Positions 21,680-34,830 of a DNA stretch of 64,000 nt are shown one piece after another. The stretch is taken from NCBI RefSeq assembly GCF_003286085.1, contig NW_020825298.1:14446001-14510000 (forward strand). Reading direction: 5' to 3'. The notes beneath the pieces were generated by a model that was not told the DNA's origin, ran no database searches, and saw only the letters and a program-made list of their open reading frames with translations. The position numbers and the translations under genes are program-made. The DNA is from Drosophila persimilis (Eukaryota; Arthropoda; Insecta; Diptera; Drosophilidae). Numbering within the stretch: the first letter of the stretch is position 1; the number at the start of each line of letters is the position of its first letter.

Positions 21680-23817
21680 ATTGGCTGACTCCAGTTAACT
21701 CCAACGCACTCGAGAGGGGAGGACTACCTACCACCGTCTCGTCTCGTCTCGTGTCGTGTCGTTTCGTCTACCTCCGTCAAGTGCTCCATCGTCGTTGGGG
21801 TTTTGGTGACTTTCTCTCCTGTCACTCCTGTTCCCACGACAGAAGCAATGATAGGAGGAGCACAATTTTTGATACTCTCAAAAGGGGAAAGTCTTAAGGG
21901 AAATGTATCTATAACCTGTCTATTTTTTTTGTATATCTTCTTAAGATATTCCAACAAAAAGACTTAGACCAAAAGAATGCAAGTTGTATAAGGCCAGTTC
22001 TAGAAGGGCATCTAAGCCTTCGGTTTCTTCAGCCAGCCTTCAGATCTTGTCTAGAGTTGAGTTTCTGTTGCATAGTTCTTGGCTCCAAGTTTCCTTTTTG
22101 GCAGGGACAGGGGGCACGGTCCCCAAAAGACTTTCGCAAGTCTGAAATAAAGTCAAATTCCAAGATGTAGCATCCCATCAGCCGCCCTGCCCCGCCCGCT
22201 CTACCGCGACAACAGCTGCAGGTGAAAGTTTCATCTAATTAAAAAAAATGCCTCTTCTGGCAGGAAGGAGTGTGGCTTCATTTGGACGCTTTGTGTGCGG
22301 GAGCTTCCATTCTTATAAGGCTCCATCGTTCCCCTCCCTCTCGCAGATACGGCTAAGGAATTTCCGGGATTACTGAGCATTTTTCATGCTCATCATTCTG
22401 TTCTTTTCGTATATTAATATTTTGGTTTGAAAGTTGACTGCAAAAACTTCCCAGCAACCGCGTCACACTTTCCATCTTGAGTCAGTTGTGGGGCGAGAGA
22501 GGCTCATCCTCAGCTCTTAGGTGGTTCAGGCAGGTATAATTTGATTACACGAGGGCAACATCTTGAGCATCTTGTTGCAAGCTACTTAAGAGGTAACCTA
22601 ACCTCATGCTCTCCACCCTTACAACCCCTAATACAATTCGAAGCCGTCCTCTCCCCCTCTCTCTCTCTCTATCGCCCGCACAGCGTCTGCGGAGAAGTCA
22701 CGAAGTAACATTTACGCGTTTGCGGTTATTTTGCTTAATTTATGTTGTAATTATTTTGTTTCGCACAGGCTCCTCGTACTTCCCTACCGCCCCTACAACG
22801 AGTGCCGCTGCCGCTGCCGCTGCTGCTGAGAGTGCGCTATAAATATTTGCTTATAAATGTCTTACACTTTGTTCAAGTGTCTGTGCTGGTGGTGTGAAAT
22901 GTGTGTGTAAATATCCCCCAAATACACATGAATGGCACAGCACAAAAGTTCTCCCCTCCTCGCAGCAGAAGGGGTTTCCTCCTCGCCAAATAAATACAAT
23001 TCAAAGTGTACTTTATGGCGACGCTTATGTCGTACTAATTAAATGTCACTCATACGCACTGCTGGGCCTCTAGTCGAGGCCTCCCCCACCGCCCCCCCGC
23101 CCGACCAATGTGACTTCAAACATTTAATGTATTTCGCATGCCTTCAAATAAGGTGCGTAGCTTTTGGGGGGGTGTCGCACAGGATTTGCTTCTGACAGCT
23201 TGCAAATGACATCATGAGGAGGAGAAGAGAAAGAGGAAGGGTCGGGTCATCAATCGATTGGGGGTGAATGCCAAATGGCATTCAAAATGGTTAATTAATA
23301 GCTCGGCTTGAGGTCGATGCGTGGGCTGTTGAACTCTAAGATGATTTAGGGTTCTTTTAAAGTTCAATTTGTGGCTTAAACCATTCGATTTTGGGGAGTA
23401 CTTCCGCCTTGAATCCTAAGAAATATTGCAAGATCGTCTATAGGCCTTACATTTTTGGTTATTACAGTGAAATAGCGTACATTTTCTTAACATTTTCCCA
23501 GTTAAAAACTCAAACAAAAAATACCAGCAAAAAATACCGCAACTCCTGAGAAAAGTGCTGCCCATCGCCGTGAAACTCGCTCTCTATCTCTCTCTTTAAG
23601 AGTTGTGTGCCTTCAGCTCTGAAGAGAGTCCAGATTGCCAGCAAACATGCGCTCTGTGAGCCCTGCAATTCCCTGCCCTGCCCCCCATTCGAGGGAGCCG
23701 GGCTCAGGAACCGGAAAGTGGGAAACATATGATGGCGGCAGGTGAATGGGCAGCGTGGCGTATGCGTAACATTGTGTAAACTTGACGAAAGGTGTGAGCG
23801 AAGCAACAATCACTGGT

Positions 23818-23833
23818 GCTCTCTCTCTCTCTG

Positions 23834-23873
<40 letters not shown>
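23818..23873. repeat. CT dinucleotide microsatellite
   Basis: Nearly pure CT/TC tract interrupted once by GCAG at 23833-23836; the other strand is a GAGA tract, a possible GAGA-factor target. Confidence 0.9.
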
Positions 23874-23877
<4 letters not shown>

Positions 23878-25608
23878 AACGCTCTCCGGTTTTGTGCTGG
23901 CTGCTCTTTGACATCGGGTTATTTGCTCTGGCATCGTTGGGCAAACACAAAATGTTCAAATTGGCAGACACAGAGCGGCAAACAAACTTTATTATGGGTC
24001 ATTGTAAAGTGCAGTATATGTGTGCACACACACACAGCAAGCAGCACATGGCACGCACACACACACACACATGCGGTAGGTATGTATGTAGGTCCTGGCT
24101 AAGTGAGCGAATTGAATTGAAGTGCCTATTAGTATGCAATAGATTTTTATCAAGCCGCTTTCTCCTTGCTATTTGCCTGCAAATTGAGTATAGCATCGCC
24201 TCCCCTACCCTCCCTTCCCATCCATGTGTGCGTGTGCGTTCTGTGTGAATACCAATTGATACATTTACCCCCCCCGCCGCTCGCACTCCGCACTCTCTAG
24301 TAAACAGCTCCTTGGCAGGGCATGACATTTTATTGCATTAAGTGCGATTTATTTTTTAAGCCTCTCCTTATTTTTATTTACTCCCCTTACCACCCCCCTT
24401 CGATTGAGGGGATTTGCAATTTTAATTCGATTCTCTTCTTGAGCTCTGCTTTCGGGTGCAGGTATCTCTGCCTCTCAATTCTCTTCTCAATTGATGTCAG
24501 AAGTTGCGGTCTCGATTGCTACTCGAATACTGATACAAGCCACATATGTAAGTGGCATTAACCATTAGGCACTTAACATTTTCTGCGTATATAAACAGAA
24601 ATCGCTCATACGCCTCATTGCACATGATGGGGCACAGTCGTGTGTTTTTGAGAGGCTTTGGCCGGTTTTGGGTCTCAATTGCAGCTAAGAAACCAGTTTA
24701 AAAGTATACTGATTCAATTAAATTATGGATAACTATATATACTATAGGCTATCTTTTCGAAAAGAAAGAACAATTGCGGCTACAAAAGTATATGCTTTTG
24801 CAATATAAATTGCAACTTTTTTGGTCTGCAGAAGGAATGATTTAATCTATAAATATTCGCAGGATCATTCGTCAACCATCGCCAATCATAACTATTGAAA
24901 TGTTTCTGTTTCTGTTTCAGCTTCAGCCCTTAAAAGTTTTCCCCTTCCTCTAAATGATGTGTTAATACCTTGTTGTTTCCCCGGGATACCTGGACTGCCA
25001 GCTTAACGGCATTTTACCTGAATTCCCACCTATAAATCGTCATTAATCCACTGGGTTGCCTCATCATCATTATCATCATCATCTGCAGATGCAGCGGACA
25101 CGGCAGCAGCATTGTGGCAGGCGGCATTGCCGTGGTCGCTCTCATATTGTTCATCATATTTTCGCGCCACGTAATTTTATTTTTTAACGATCATAAACAT
25201 TATGAAACGAAATAAAATACTTTGCTTTAATGCATTTAATGCAACGTTGAAGGGTTGAGGACCCCCCCCAGAACTGCGGTTCTGAATGTGAATGAGGCCG
25301 CCGAGGATGATGATGATGATGAGGCAGCAGCTGAAGCTGCTGCTGTGCTGCTGCTGGATGGGTTGATTAAAAATCACGCATACGCAACGCTGCACAATGG
25401 CCACGCGGCCATTCGGGCCTCGCTTTTCGACCCCGCCCATTATTATTATTATTATAATATTTATTTTTTATGCACCGAATGAAGCGCACTTAATAAGTGA
25501 AAATGTGCGTGGCATATTAAAAGTGACATATTTAACAAATAGCTTGCAAAAAGTCGCATCAAGCGATGCAATATAAATATGACAGACGTTCAGACCGAAG
25601 GAAAGAAA

Positions 25609-25658
25609 GCAGCAGCAGCGGCAGGGGCAGCAGCAGGGGCAGCAGCAGGGGCAGCGGC
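25609..25658. repeat. 12-bp GGGGCAGCAGCA-type array
   Basis: Imperfect tandem copies of CAGCAGCAGGGG. The frame is not part of any supported gene. Confidence 0.75.
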
Positions 25659-28575
25659 AACGAGGTGAAAATTTATGACATTTTTATAAACACACACAGC
25701 AAACGGTATTTTTGCCATTGGCATTAATTATGAACAAATTAATTAAATAAATTACTCATGCGTGGCGGCGGGGGGGGAGAGCCCACCGAGTGGGTGCACG
25801 CTTCCCCCCGCACTCCACACCACCGGCACTCCTGGCACTCCTGGCACTACCGGCACTCCTCTGAACTCTCCTGGCACTTTTGTGCGGTTTGTGCAAATAT
25901 TTATGCGAACCCGCTTGGGGAAAATTCTTTGATGCATTCACAGGATGGCTGGAACTATGCATTTCATTTGGTTAAAGTTTAAATAACACTTTGTTTTTTT
26001 GCCCCCCCCACGCTTGAAATGAAAACAGTGCTGCAAAGCGTTGAACATCATTAAAAATGCACCCCTAATTAGAGCAGAAGAACACAAAAAACAAACACTT
26101 TTTCACATTACACGAGTACAATGTCCCGCGCGAGAAGGGTGACCAGGCTGCAGCCGAAAAAAGGGTGCAGTCTCCCTCGATATTGCAGGGAAAACAATAT
26201 CAAATTTGAATATTTAGTGCAGTTAACACCATTTCGCAGGAGGGGGAATCTCTCTGCTGGAGCGTTGACTCTTTAAACGGAAAGAGTCTTCCAATTTCTC
26301 TGGGGTATTCATCTTCTTTTAAATTGCACAAAATCACATTTCTAATTGCAAGAATCCCTCCCATTTGTATTATCTTCTCTTCTGCCTGTTTCATCCTCTC
26401 TGCCGCTCTGGCATTCTTCAAGTGCGCCGTGGTCCAACTAACACCAACAAATCGTCATTAGGGGGATTCTTCTGTGGCAAAGTGGCGGGACAATTGCTTC
26501 AAAAGCTCTTCTGGTCTCCTGCTCTTTTGCTCTTTTTGGTGGCCGAGCAAATTACGCGCCTATTGTTTGCCAGTTGCCAAAAAGGCGCCTCCCTCCCTCC
26601 TGCCTCCTGGCTCTGCCCTTCCCCCGCCTGGCTAATGGCAATTTTAATGCGCACTTCCGGCGGAAGTCGAAATGTCGTCGGCCTCTCACAGCGGGTTGGC
26701 AGGCCCCGATTTTGGGGGCAGTCAGTGCTGGAGGCAGGAATAGTGAATAGGGAAACACAGGGAACAGGCAACGGGGAGCAGGGAGGAGGAGCAGGGACAC
26801 ACGTACACATTCAAAGGCAGTTTGGCGTTAAAAAGACAAATGACAAACACATTTGCACACTATTACAATTGAAGTGCGTGTGTCTGTGTGTCTGTGTGCG
26901 TGCGCTGGAGATGAGCAATGGGGACACTCACGAACGGGGGACGCTCACTCATGACAGTCGCCGCGATAGTTTCAGTCACGAATCGCATTGGACAGAGCCA
27001 GAAGCGTATAAAGGAGCTTTGCAGGGAAATCCGGCAGCCAGGAGCATCTCTAGAGGGAGGGGAGGGAAGGTCCCATTCTCGCAACAGGCGGCCATGACAC
27101 GCACACACAGGGACTCGCCGGGACCCACATAGATAACTGTCGCTCTATTTTATACACACTACTTACATGGCAGATAAACACGCATGTAAATATGCTGTGG
27201 GGGGGTGTGCCGAGCGGAGGAGATCTCCAGGCAAGGGATGGACGTGGACTCGCGTCTGAGAGACTGAGAGACAAAAGAGACAAAAGAGACGAAAGGAGGT
27301 TGGCATTAAAATAATGTTAAATTGCTTGTAGTATTTGCTCCTGCTGGATGCCTCCGCACAGTGGCATGCCGCCGCCGCCGCCGCCTCCTTTGGCTGCTGT
27401 CCTCTGGCATGTCCTCGGCCCGGCATTGTTCCCTGTCATGCCGCACAGTTTTTCCTTCTGGTTTTTCTCCTTTCTTCACCCATTAATCGCCGAGTCTAAG
27501 GGTATATTGGAAGTCCCCCCAAGGGATTTATTCCACAGATTCCAGGGGTATCCCATTGTCGGTTGTTGACTTTTTCTCTGCTTTCTCTTTCGTTTTTTTT
27601 TTAGGTGCGTGTCATTGTAATTCATTGCCTTCGTCTGCCGGCCCTTAGCCATCCTTCCACTCTGCCTTGCCCCTCTCCCTCCCCTTCCCCCTCCTCCTCC
27701 ACTCCATGCTCACGCCCACGTCTGGGCCATTTTTCTCCATTTGTTGTTGTATTTAAATGTGCTTAAAATGTGGTTAACTGTATTTGTAAAAGAGTCCCTG
27801 CCATGTTCCGTTTCCTCTTGACTGTTGGCTGTTGGTTGTTTTCCCAGCGTTGTGTTGATTTTCTGATTTGTGATTCTTTTGTTTTTACGATCCGATCCCA
27901 TGCCTGAGGTTTTCCCCTCGGTAAACACTTGCAAATTGCTTGCGATGCAGGATTCTTGAGGTCTACCGTGGAGGGGTTTGTGGCAGATTCAACTTTGTAG
28001 TCCCATAGACCCATTTTTCCCCTGAGTCAACTGACCAACTCTTCGTCCACTGCGGTTGGCCCGCTCTAAAGCAAGAAAAGCGCGATACAATTTACGTTTT
28101 CGCACCTGGTTCTGCCTTCGAACAGAAAACTGGTAGCAGCTTCAAAGCCACATTTTCCTTTGGGGCGGCCAAAGTGTGTAATGCACTGATACAGGTCGCT
28201 TTTTTTTGGTGATTCCCCAGTTTGCTCTCTCCAAGAGACACAAATATGTAGAGTAAATTTCAGGAAAAACCTCCTTCGAAGGGAAGCAGCAGCTGTAGCT
28301 GCAGCAATGTCAAAGTGGGTCGCATCTGAATTTATGGGTGCTCCAGGATAGAGCTCCTTCCTCGCACAGTCCTGGGGCGCAGCAAGATACTCAAATGCAT
28401 AACAAATGATTTAAGCCCGAACCCGACAGAACCCACTGGAGCACACACACACGCACACGCACACACACACACACACGAGAAATTCCAATTTCAATTAATA
28501 ATGTTCAACAAATTTGTAAATCCGCTTAATTCAATTAGTGTTTTGTCTCTGGCTAATTTATGACGGCATTCGATA

Positions 28576-28620
28576 TTCGATTCGATTCGATTCGATTCGA
28601 TTCGGCTCGGCTCGGTTCGA
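28576..28620. repeat. ATTCG pentamer array
   Basis: Tandem TTCGA units drifting into CTCGG units, nine in all. Confidence 0.8.
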
Positions 28621-31600
28621 TTTGGAAGTTTTCGCCAATTACAATTGAGTATTAATTGATTTTGAGCCTCAAGTACAGTGATCACTCGCCCGGGCTGATA
28701 AATGCATATTTGGGCCTCAAATTAAACCATTACAAATTATCTTCACAGCCAGACAACCAGACAACCAGACACCAGATACTGGTACTTATATACTTATGTA
28801 TGTACGCAAACGAGTGTACGCGTACGAGTGTGCGTGGCTCGTGCGTGTACGAGTGGGTATTATATCCGTATGGGTGGCTGGTTAAATGCCAAATGAAATG
28901 GCATCATAATAAATTGTAATGCATAAATTCGCCAAAGGAATTATGATGACGGATAAGTGGGTAGTGGGCAGTGGGCTATCCACTGAGGGGGGTAGTGGCA
29001 CGGGGTTATAGGTTACACTGGTGCGGTGCTGGGTGCTGGGTGCTCGGTGCTCCCTGGCATTTCTGCCCTCTCGGTTGGACGCATTTTAATGCCATTTCAA
29101 TTGATATTTCAATTAATTTTCAATTAAAAATGGTTTTAATAACATATAACCGAGTCGGTCAGGCAGCACGAGAGAATGTTTGGGGCAATCTGTAGAGATT
29201 TGTCAGGTTTCGAGGGTGGGGCGTACTTAGTTATGGCTTGGGGGCGGATTACAGTCAATGTGCACGGGGAGAAAATCCCTGCACTTACAGCTGGAAGTAG
29301 TCAAGGAAAACAGGTCTAGTAATATATATAAAATATATATAAAAATAATAAATAAATAACAAAATATTGTAATATATATTTTCCATCTAAGGACTCACAT
29401 TTTTCTCTCTCTGTACAATGAGCTGAATATTCCGAGTATATTTTAATATCGTATCGCATTTTATGAATTTTTACTCGCATTTTATTTTTAATTTTTTTTG
29501 TCATGTTTATGCGTGTCCCAGCAGAAGCAGCGGCAGTGGCAGCGGCGGCGGCAGCGGCGGCGGCGGCGGCAGGAGTAAAAGCAACTGCCGTCCCCGTTCC
29601 TGTCCCCATCCCCGTCGCAGTAGCAGTAGCAGTAATAATAATTTTGTGGTCTGTGTTCGCTTTCATTGCCGCGGTTTTGGGTCTATAATGCGAAATTGAA
29701 ATTGTCGGGTCTTGTCGGTAATACTGTGTGCGGCAATAATGAAAGGTGTCAAACGTTGATGGTGCAGCTATAAAGAATTATGGGAAATTGAACAATATGG
29801 AAAATCTGCGGGTGGGATTTAATTGAGCGTGCAAAAAAAAAGAAACATTAAAGAAAGTCCTGTTCGGGGGAATAGTTTTACTTCTTTAGTTCCTTTGAAG
29901 GAAAATCCTCAAAAGACGAAGAAAGTGCCGACCTGGCTACACCCTGGACTTCTATGGTTGATTGGAGATCAGAGAGATTGAAATTAAGAGGGGAAGAACG
30001 AAAGGACAAGTGAGAAAATCAGAGAGAGGAGAGTATCAAATAGACAGAGACAGAGAGAGAGAGCCAAATATATGGAGAAAAAAGGGAGAAAAAAGTGCGA
30101 GAGAAAAAATATAACAGAGAGTGAGTTAAGACAGAGACAAAGAACGAGCGAGAGAAGAAAATGGGAATTAAGAAATTAAAGAGAGAAAATGAGGAAAAAA
30201 GGAAAGAGAGAGAGATAAAGTAGAGGGAAAAGAAGGGAAGAAAGGGATCACTAATACACCTACCCTAGCACCACCCACAAACTATAGAATTTTCCCGAAA
30301 ATCAGCCCTCCTTAGGTGCAACCCATGAGAAGCGCAGAGAAAGGCGCTGTTCATATTCTAACAGAAATTCGAATCATTTTCTTCGGCTTCCACCATATTA
30401 ATGGAGCCTTTGCTGCATTTGGCTTGTGTCAAGTAATAAAGACTCTTTTCCAAGGATATACATACAAAATGTATGATTATATTAAACACCTCCAGAATTT
30501 CCACCTTTCCGCGCTTATCTCATGGATTTCCACTTCATTTTCTGTTACCCCAGAGAGTCCATATCAGTTTACATTTGGATCATTTGTCCAGAGGCCCATG
30601 CATCATAATCCAAACTTTTTCTCGCCCATCAATTACCCACGTGTGTGTGTGTGTGTGGTGTGTGTGTGTGTGTTTGGGCAATGCCCAAGTGAGCAATAAC
30701 TAATAACTAACGCCAGGAAAAACCAAATGAAAATATTCGAATAGCAGCAACAAAAACGGAATGGAAATCCAACTAGCGATTAATTAATATACTTTAGTTT
30801 TTCTGCAGTTAGTTGCTGGTTTACTAATTAATTTTTGCGGTTTTATTTATAGTTTATTTTGTCGCCGCGCCAGTGCTCGTATTGTTGTTCACTTTGCACT
30901 TTGCTGTTGATTTTACTTGTCGAATGTAGTTTTTGTTTATACTCTTTCAGGTTGTCCTATGATTCTGAGCAGATGTTTGGAATGAACGGCAGGGACGAAC
31001 ATATGTCTGATATGTCAGGGAGTAAACTTAGTACTATACAGCAGGTCCTTCTCTCCAATGCCCATACTTTTTAGGGCCATCTGTGGAGCTGAGCACCCGA
31101 TGACTCTCTGCTTTTGAAACAATCGATCTGCAAGGGTATCTCCGATGCTGCCGACCCACAAATGTTTAGCCTTCGTTTCTTGTTGATTTTTCAATTTGTT
31201 TGGAGTTGACAAAGTGCAATAGTGCCAGCCCTTTTTGCTGCTTATTGTTTGCTTTCATTTGACCAACAACAAAATGGAAATCAAGCAAGTTGTTGCTGTG
31301 CTGCCTTTGTGGTGGCAGCAACAACAATGGCAAATTAAAACAAATATTAAAATGTCCTGAAAATTTGCCATTCCACTGGGAAGGAGGCCGAGTGTGCGAG
31401 TGTAAAAATAAATATTTTATTGGCCTAATTGTCGTTGGATTATTGCATAAATAAACATTAAAAACATTAAAAACTCTTTGACATAGTTCAAATAGTTTTC
31501 ATAGGGTGAAAACTATCTAAAAACATAAGCTTCTGTTGGAAAAAGCTCAATAAATGTGGTCTTAAATCAAAAATAGCATTAAGTTCTAGAAACTAAACGT

Positions 31601-32706
31601 TAAATACGCTTTCATTTCAACCCTTTCCTCTAGTTATTTCCCACAAAAAGCATTAAAAACCTTTCACCCATTGACCCATGACTCGTGCATACTTATGCTT
31701 CGCGTACATATTGATATTAATATTTTTAATATTAAAGCTGCAGTTTTCTCGAGAGCTCAGCAAACAACTTGACAACCGACCACAAAGGCTCTCCTGCTCC
31801 TGCTGCTCCTGCTGATGATGATGATGATGCGAGGATGTGCTGTATATGGGCCGGATTCTGGGGATGGCAGGACTTTGGGAACACACTGTGGGTCATCCAT
31901 CGTGTCCTACAGTTTTTGCCCTTTTCCCCCACCGCCTCATGTCGTTTGCATTTAAATGTTTCAACATTTCCGTTTAATGTGGCTGCACTTCCGTGCAAAT
32001 TTAATTAAAAACTGACATTTTCTTCGGATTCTTTGTGTGCGTTGGTTTTGGGGTAACTTCTCCACACACACACACATACGAATGCTCATACAATGCATTC
32101 AGAGAAATATAATGAATAATTTTATATGCCTACGTACATACGTATGTATGTGTGTGTGTTTGTGCGAGTATGTGTGGAACATGATGGAACAAGAACAACA
32201 TCCGGGTGTGTGCACAAACAACAATACGGCGCAAAAAAGGACGAAAAAATAATAAAATATTTCGTAAATTCGAATGTAATATTTTTATTTAATTAACAAC
32301 GCGATATGCAATGGTCGATTCTTCATTTTATTTTGTTGTTTTTTTGTTTCGGTGTGAGCTCAACTGTGAGGTGACGGGGGAAGCGAGGGTGAGTATTTGT
32401 GTCATATGCTCGCCGGGGAACAAAAAGAAATGTCAAAGGGGAGGATAGAGTAGAAAGTTGGTTATACCTCTTGGAGGTATCCGTTTGAACGGATAAACGA
32501 TCTAAAAATTATGGCAAGATTACTGAACTGGAACTGTATCTATAGAATAGAATCCAGCAGAATTGAAATCACAATCAGATAATTCTTATAGCCTGAAATA
32601 ACCATCAGTGTTGGACAATGATTCGCCATCCGTCAATTGTATGAACGCATACAATTTTTTCCAATTGAAGGGCACATTTAATTGTTCCATTTAAAATGAA
32701 GTTTTC

Positions 32707-33259
32707 ATGTTTCAGTTAATTTTGATACTATATTTTATAAGCGAACACTTTGACATTTATTACACTTAAAATATCTTTAAGATCACATTCAAATGTTAGG
32801 TTCAGGAACGTCAAATGCAATTGTGTGGATGAGAAATACACTGCTATAGATTATTATTATTTGAAGTCGAGAAATCGGAGCTACACATACAAGTATCTAA
32901 GATTTCACTTGCTAAAACCTCCCTTACCAACTTAAATGACATTCGAAATATATTTACAGTCGATACAAGCCAGTTCTCTACAATTTCTTTTCGATGTCTG
33001 CAAACTCCAGAAGAATCGTGTGTATAATCCGATTTTTATTGACTTTTTTGGCCTAATTGGGGAGCACCACGCATGCCCCTCCAGAGCGATCAGATTCTTT
33101 ATTTAGTATTCGGTATATTTACAGCATGATATTATTATTGGTATGGGTGGTTCTGCCCATTCCGGAAGGCGACTACCTTTTGGATATATTTTGGATTATT
33201 GATGACATCCGTCTGGCTTTTTTTTATGTCTATGGAAGCTCGACAAAAATCAAAAACTG
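32707..33259 (+). pseudogene. Decayed DUF1091 family copy
   Basis: The segment aligns piece by piece with the intact neighbour at 33516-34230. Pieces are a leader (MFQLILILYFISEHF), then in a shifted frame VRFRNVKCNC and YYYLKSRNRSYTYKY, then after an intron-like gap ending in TTTACAG, RYKPVLYN and in another frame FDVCKLQKN, then after a second TTTACAG, HDIII and in yet another frame PEGDYLLDIFWIIDDIR. At least three frame changes, plus in-frame stops around the first intron position, prevent translation. Both intron positions of the neighbour are still visible, so the copy arose by DNA duplication rather than from mRNA. Its protein remnants are closer to the typical DUF1091 pattern (EGDYLL, DDIR) than the intact gene's own C-terminus is. 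Confidence 0.82.
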
Positions 33260-33515
33260 ATCGAAAACTGATTAAACTGAATTCCCCCTCGTATATTTTC
33301 GTGTTAATCCATCCATGCGATCGGGTTGTTCTTTTGGCTAGAATAATGATCCAATTTATTTGACACGCTTCGACATCCGTTAATTGCCTCAATTCACATT
33401 TCAATATGCGGAAATACGTATACTTTCGATGCTTTAATTGGCCAATTTTGAGTGGAGAATCAATGATCAGCAGTGAAAAGGGTATTAGTTTTCGTGAATC
33501 CATCGATAAGTGAAG

Positions 33516-34230
33516 ATGGGCTTGAAGCAGCTCTGGCTTTTCCTCTTTGTGTTACTGTACTTTGTCAGTGAAGTATGTGTCGACTGCATAGCATATATTG
33601 AACCCAATATTAATCTGAATATCTCCAAGATCGCAACGAAATTTGAGTTTACGAACCTCAAATGCAGTTGCCCGATTAAGGAATTCTGTACCGTCGATTA
33701 CTGCTATCTTAAGTCGGTGAATCGTACCTACAAATATGCGTCCATAAGAATTAACGTTTTCGCTACCGTTACGAATGTGGAGGTAAGTAAGAGTACACCC
33801 GAACCCCTTTTATGAATACTCGTATGTATTTTTGATGTATTTTAGGTAAATGGTGAAACGTTCAAGCGGATGAATGGATACAAGCCGTTCCTCTACAATG
33901 TGACAGTCGATGGCTGTAGATTTATGGAAAATCGTAATCGTAATCCCGTTGCCAATTACCTGTTTGGCTTTCTGGGGAAGTACCACAATATAAACCACAC
34001 ATGTCCCTACTCTGTAAGTGGCACTTCCCACCAGACCTTTCGAATTCTATTTTTAATAGTTCTTTTGTGTGCAGCACGACATTATTATCGACAAGTTGTC
34101 TATTGGCCATGTGAATGATCATATGATGGAGTTCCTGCCGTTTGCCATAGGCTCCTATCTTTTGCAGGCCAGTTTCAGTATTGATGGCATCCGTCGACTT
34201 GTCCTTCAGTTCTATGGAACCGTTTCCTAA
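33516..34230 (+). CDS. DUF1091 family secreted protein, three exons
   Basis: Exons 33516-33782, 33846-34013 and 34075-34230 join in frame across 63- and 61-nt introns (GTAAGT donors, TTTTAG and GTGCAG acceptors) into 196 residues. The ATG at 33516 is preferred over the GTG two codons upstream; it starts a clear signal peptide (MGLKQLWLFLFVLLYFVSEV). Family marks follow: FEFTNLKCSC, YCYLKSVNRTYKY, NGYKPFLYNVTVDGCRFMEN, NHTCPYSHDIIIDKL and a terminal IDGIRRLVLQFYG. DUF1091 proteins are a large, fast-evolving drosophilid family of small secreted proteins, thought to adopt an MD-2-like lipid-binding fold and related to CheB chemosensory proteins; the precise role of this one is unknown. Likely poly(A) signals are ATTAAA near 34258 and AATAAA near 34349. 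Decayed relatives lie on both sides. Confidence 0.88.
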
Positions 34231-34775
34231 ATTGTATACTGCCTTTTTTTGTAACTCTATTAAAGCGCTGCAGAAAGAAAAAACTAGTGTATAAATATCT
34301 GTATATAGTAAAAGGAAAAATATAAATGTTACCTTGTGAAGATAATATAAATAAATTAACTAAAACTACGAATATTGTAGTTTATTTAGTGATATAGAAA
34401 TATGCTCACTGGGAAGCAGCTGTTCCTTAGGGTTCTGATCCGAACAACCTGATTAAACCGAATCCAATGTGAAATATTCTACCAAAGTTTGAATAGAGGC
34501 CTAGCGAGAACTGCTGGGATTAGTAGCATGATGATCTAAGGCCAATCTATGTGTATTATACACGACTAATATTAGTATGCATCGCTTTAGCGATTATACA
34601 AATATTTAATTGCTCAATTCGGAACAACAATAAACAATAACCATCAATAAACTATGATATCCGCTACGCAGAACTTATTACAGCCCATTGCGATACTGTG
34701 TTTTGCACACAGCAAAGCTGAATAATATACATAATAATTGATCTAATAAATACTTGAGAAACCTTCTAGAACTAG

Positions 34776-34829
34776 TCCAAATTTGAGTTTACCAAAGGCA
34801 AATGGAAGTGTGTGGATGAGGAATAGTAT
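34776..34829 (+). pseudogene. DUF1091 relic fragment
   Basis: A stretch of about 54 bp reads SKFEFTKGKWKCVDEE then stop. It matches the KFEFTNLKCSC region of the intact gene and the CNCVDEKY region of the decayed upstream copy. Nothing before or after it is recognisable, so it is the remnant of a third family member. Confidence 0.6.
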
Positions 34830-34830
34830 A

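Larger units (their letters stand above)
15616..32690. other. Gene-poor region of about 17 kb, repeat-rich, no supported gene
   Basis: No exon could be supported. Visible structure is almost all simple repeat: the GGGACCA array near 17554-17613, GT tracts at 18308-18331 and 30641-30673, a CT tract at 23818-23873, the GGGGTT array at 21645-21679, CAG/GGGGCAG at 25609-25658, ATTCG at 28576-28620, GCN trinucleotides at 29520-29573 and purine-rich GAGA stretches at 29990-30240. Segments near 24700-24900 and 31430-31640 are AT-rich and plain. A TATAAA with unclear initiator occurs at about 27007. A 74-codon minus frame at 26200-26421 is not low in complexity but resembles nothing I know. The block could be intron or intergenic. 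Confidence 0.5.

Noticed and set aside
27000-27045. TATAAAGG as a promoter
   Set aside because: No clear initiator and no gene downstream.
26365-27132. 255-codon plus frame
   Set aside because: Unbiased codons, low-complexity pieces and a CA/GT-rich middle; nothing resembling a family.
29316-29699. Ala-rich frames over GCN repeats
   Set aside because: Trinucleotide microsatellite in non-coding DNA; readings exist in several frames.
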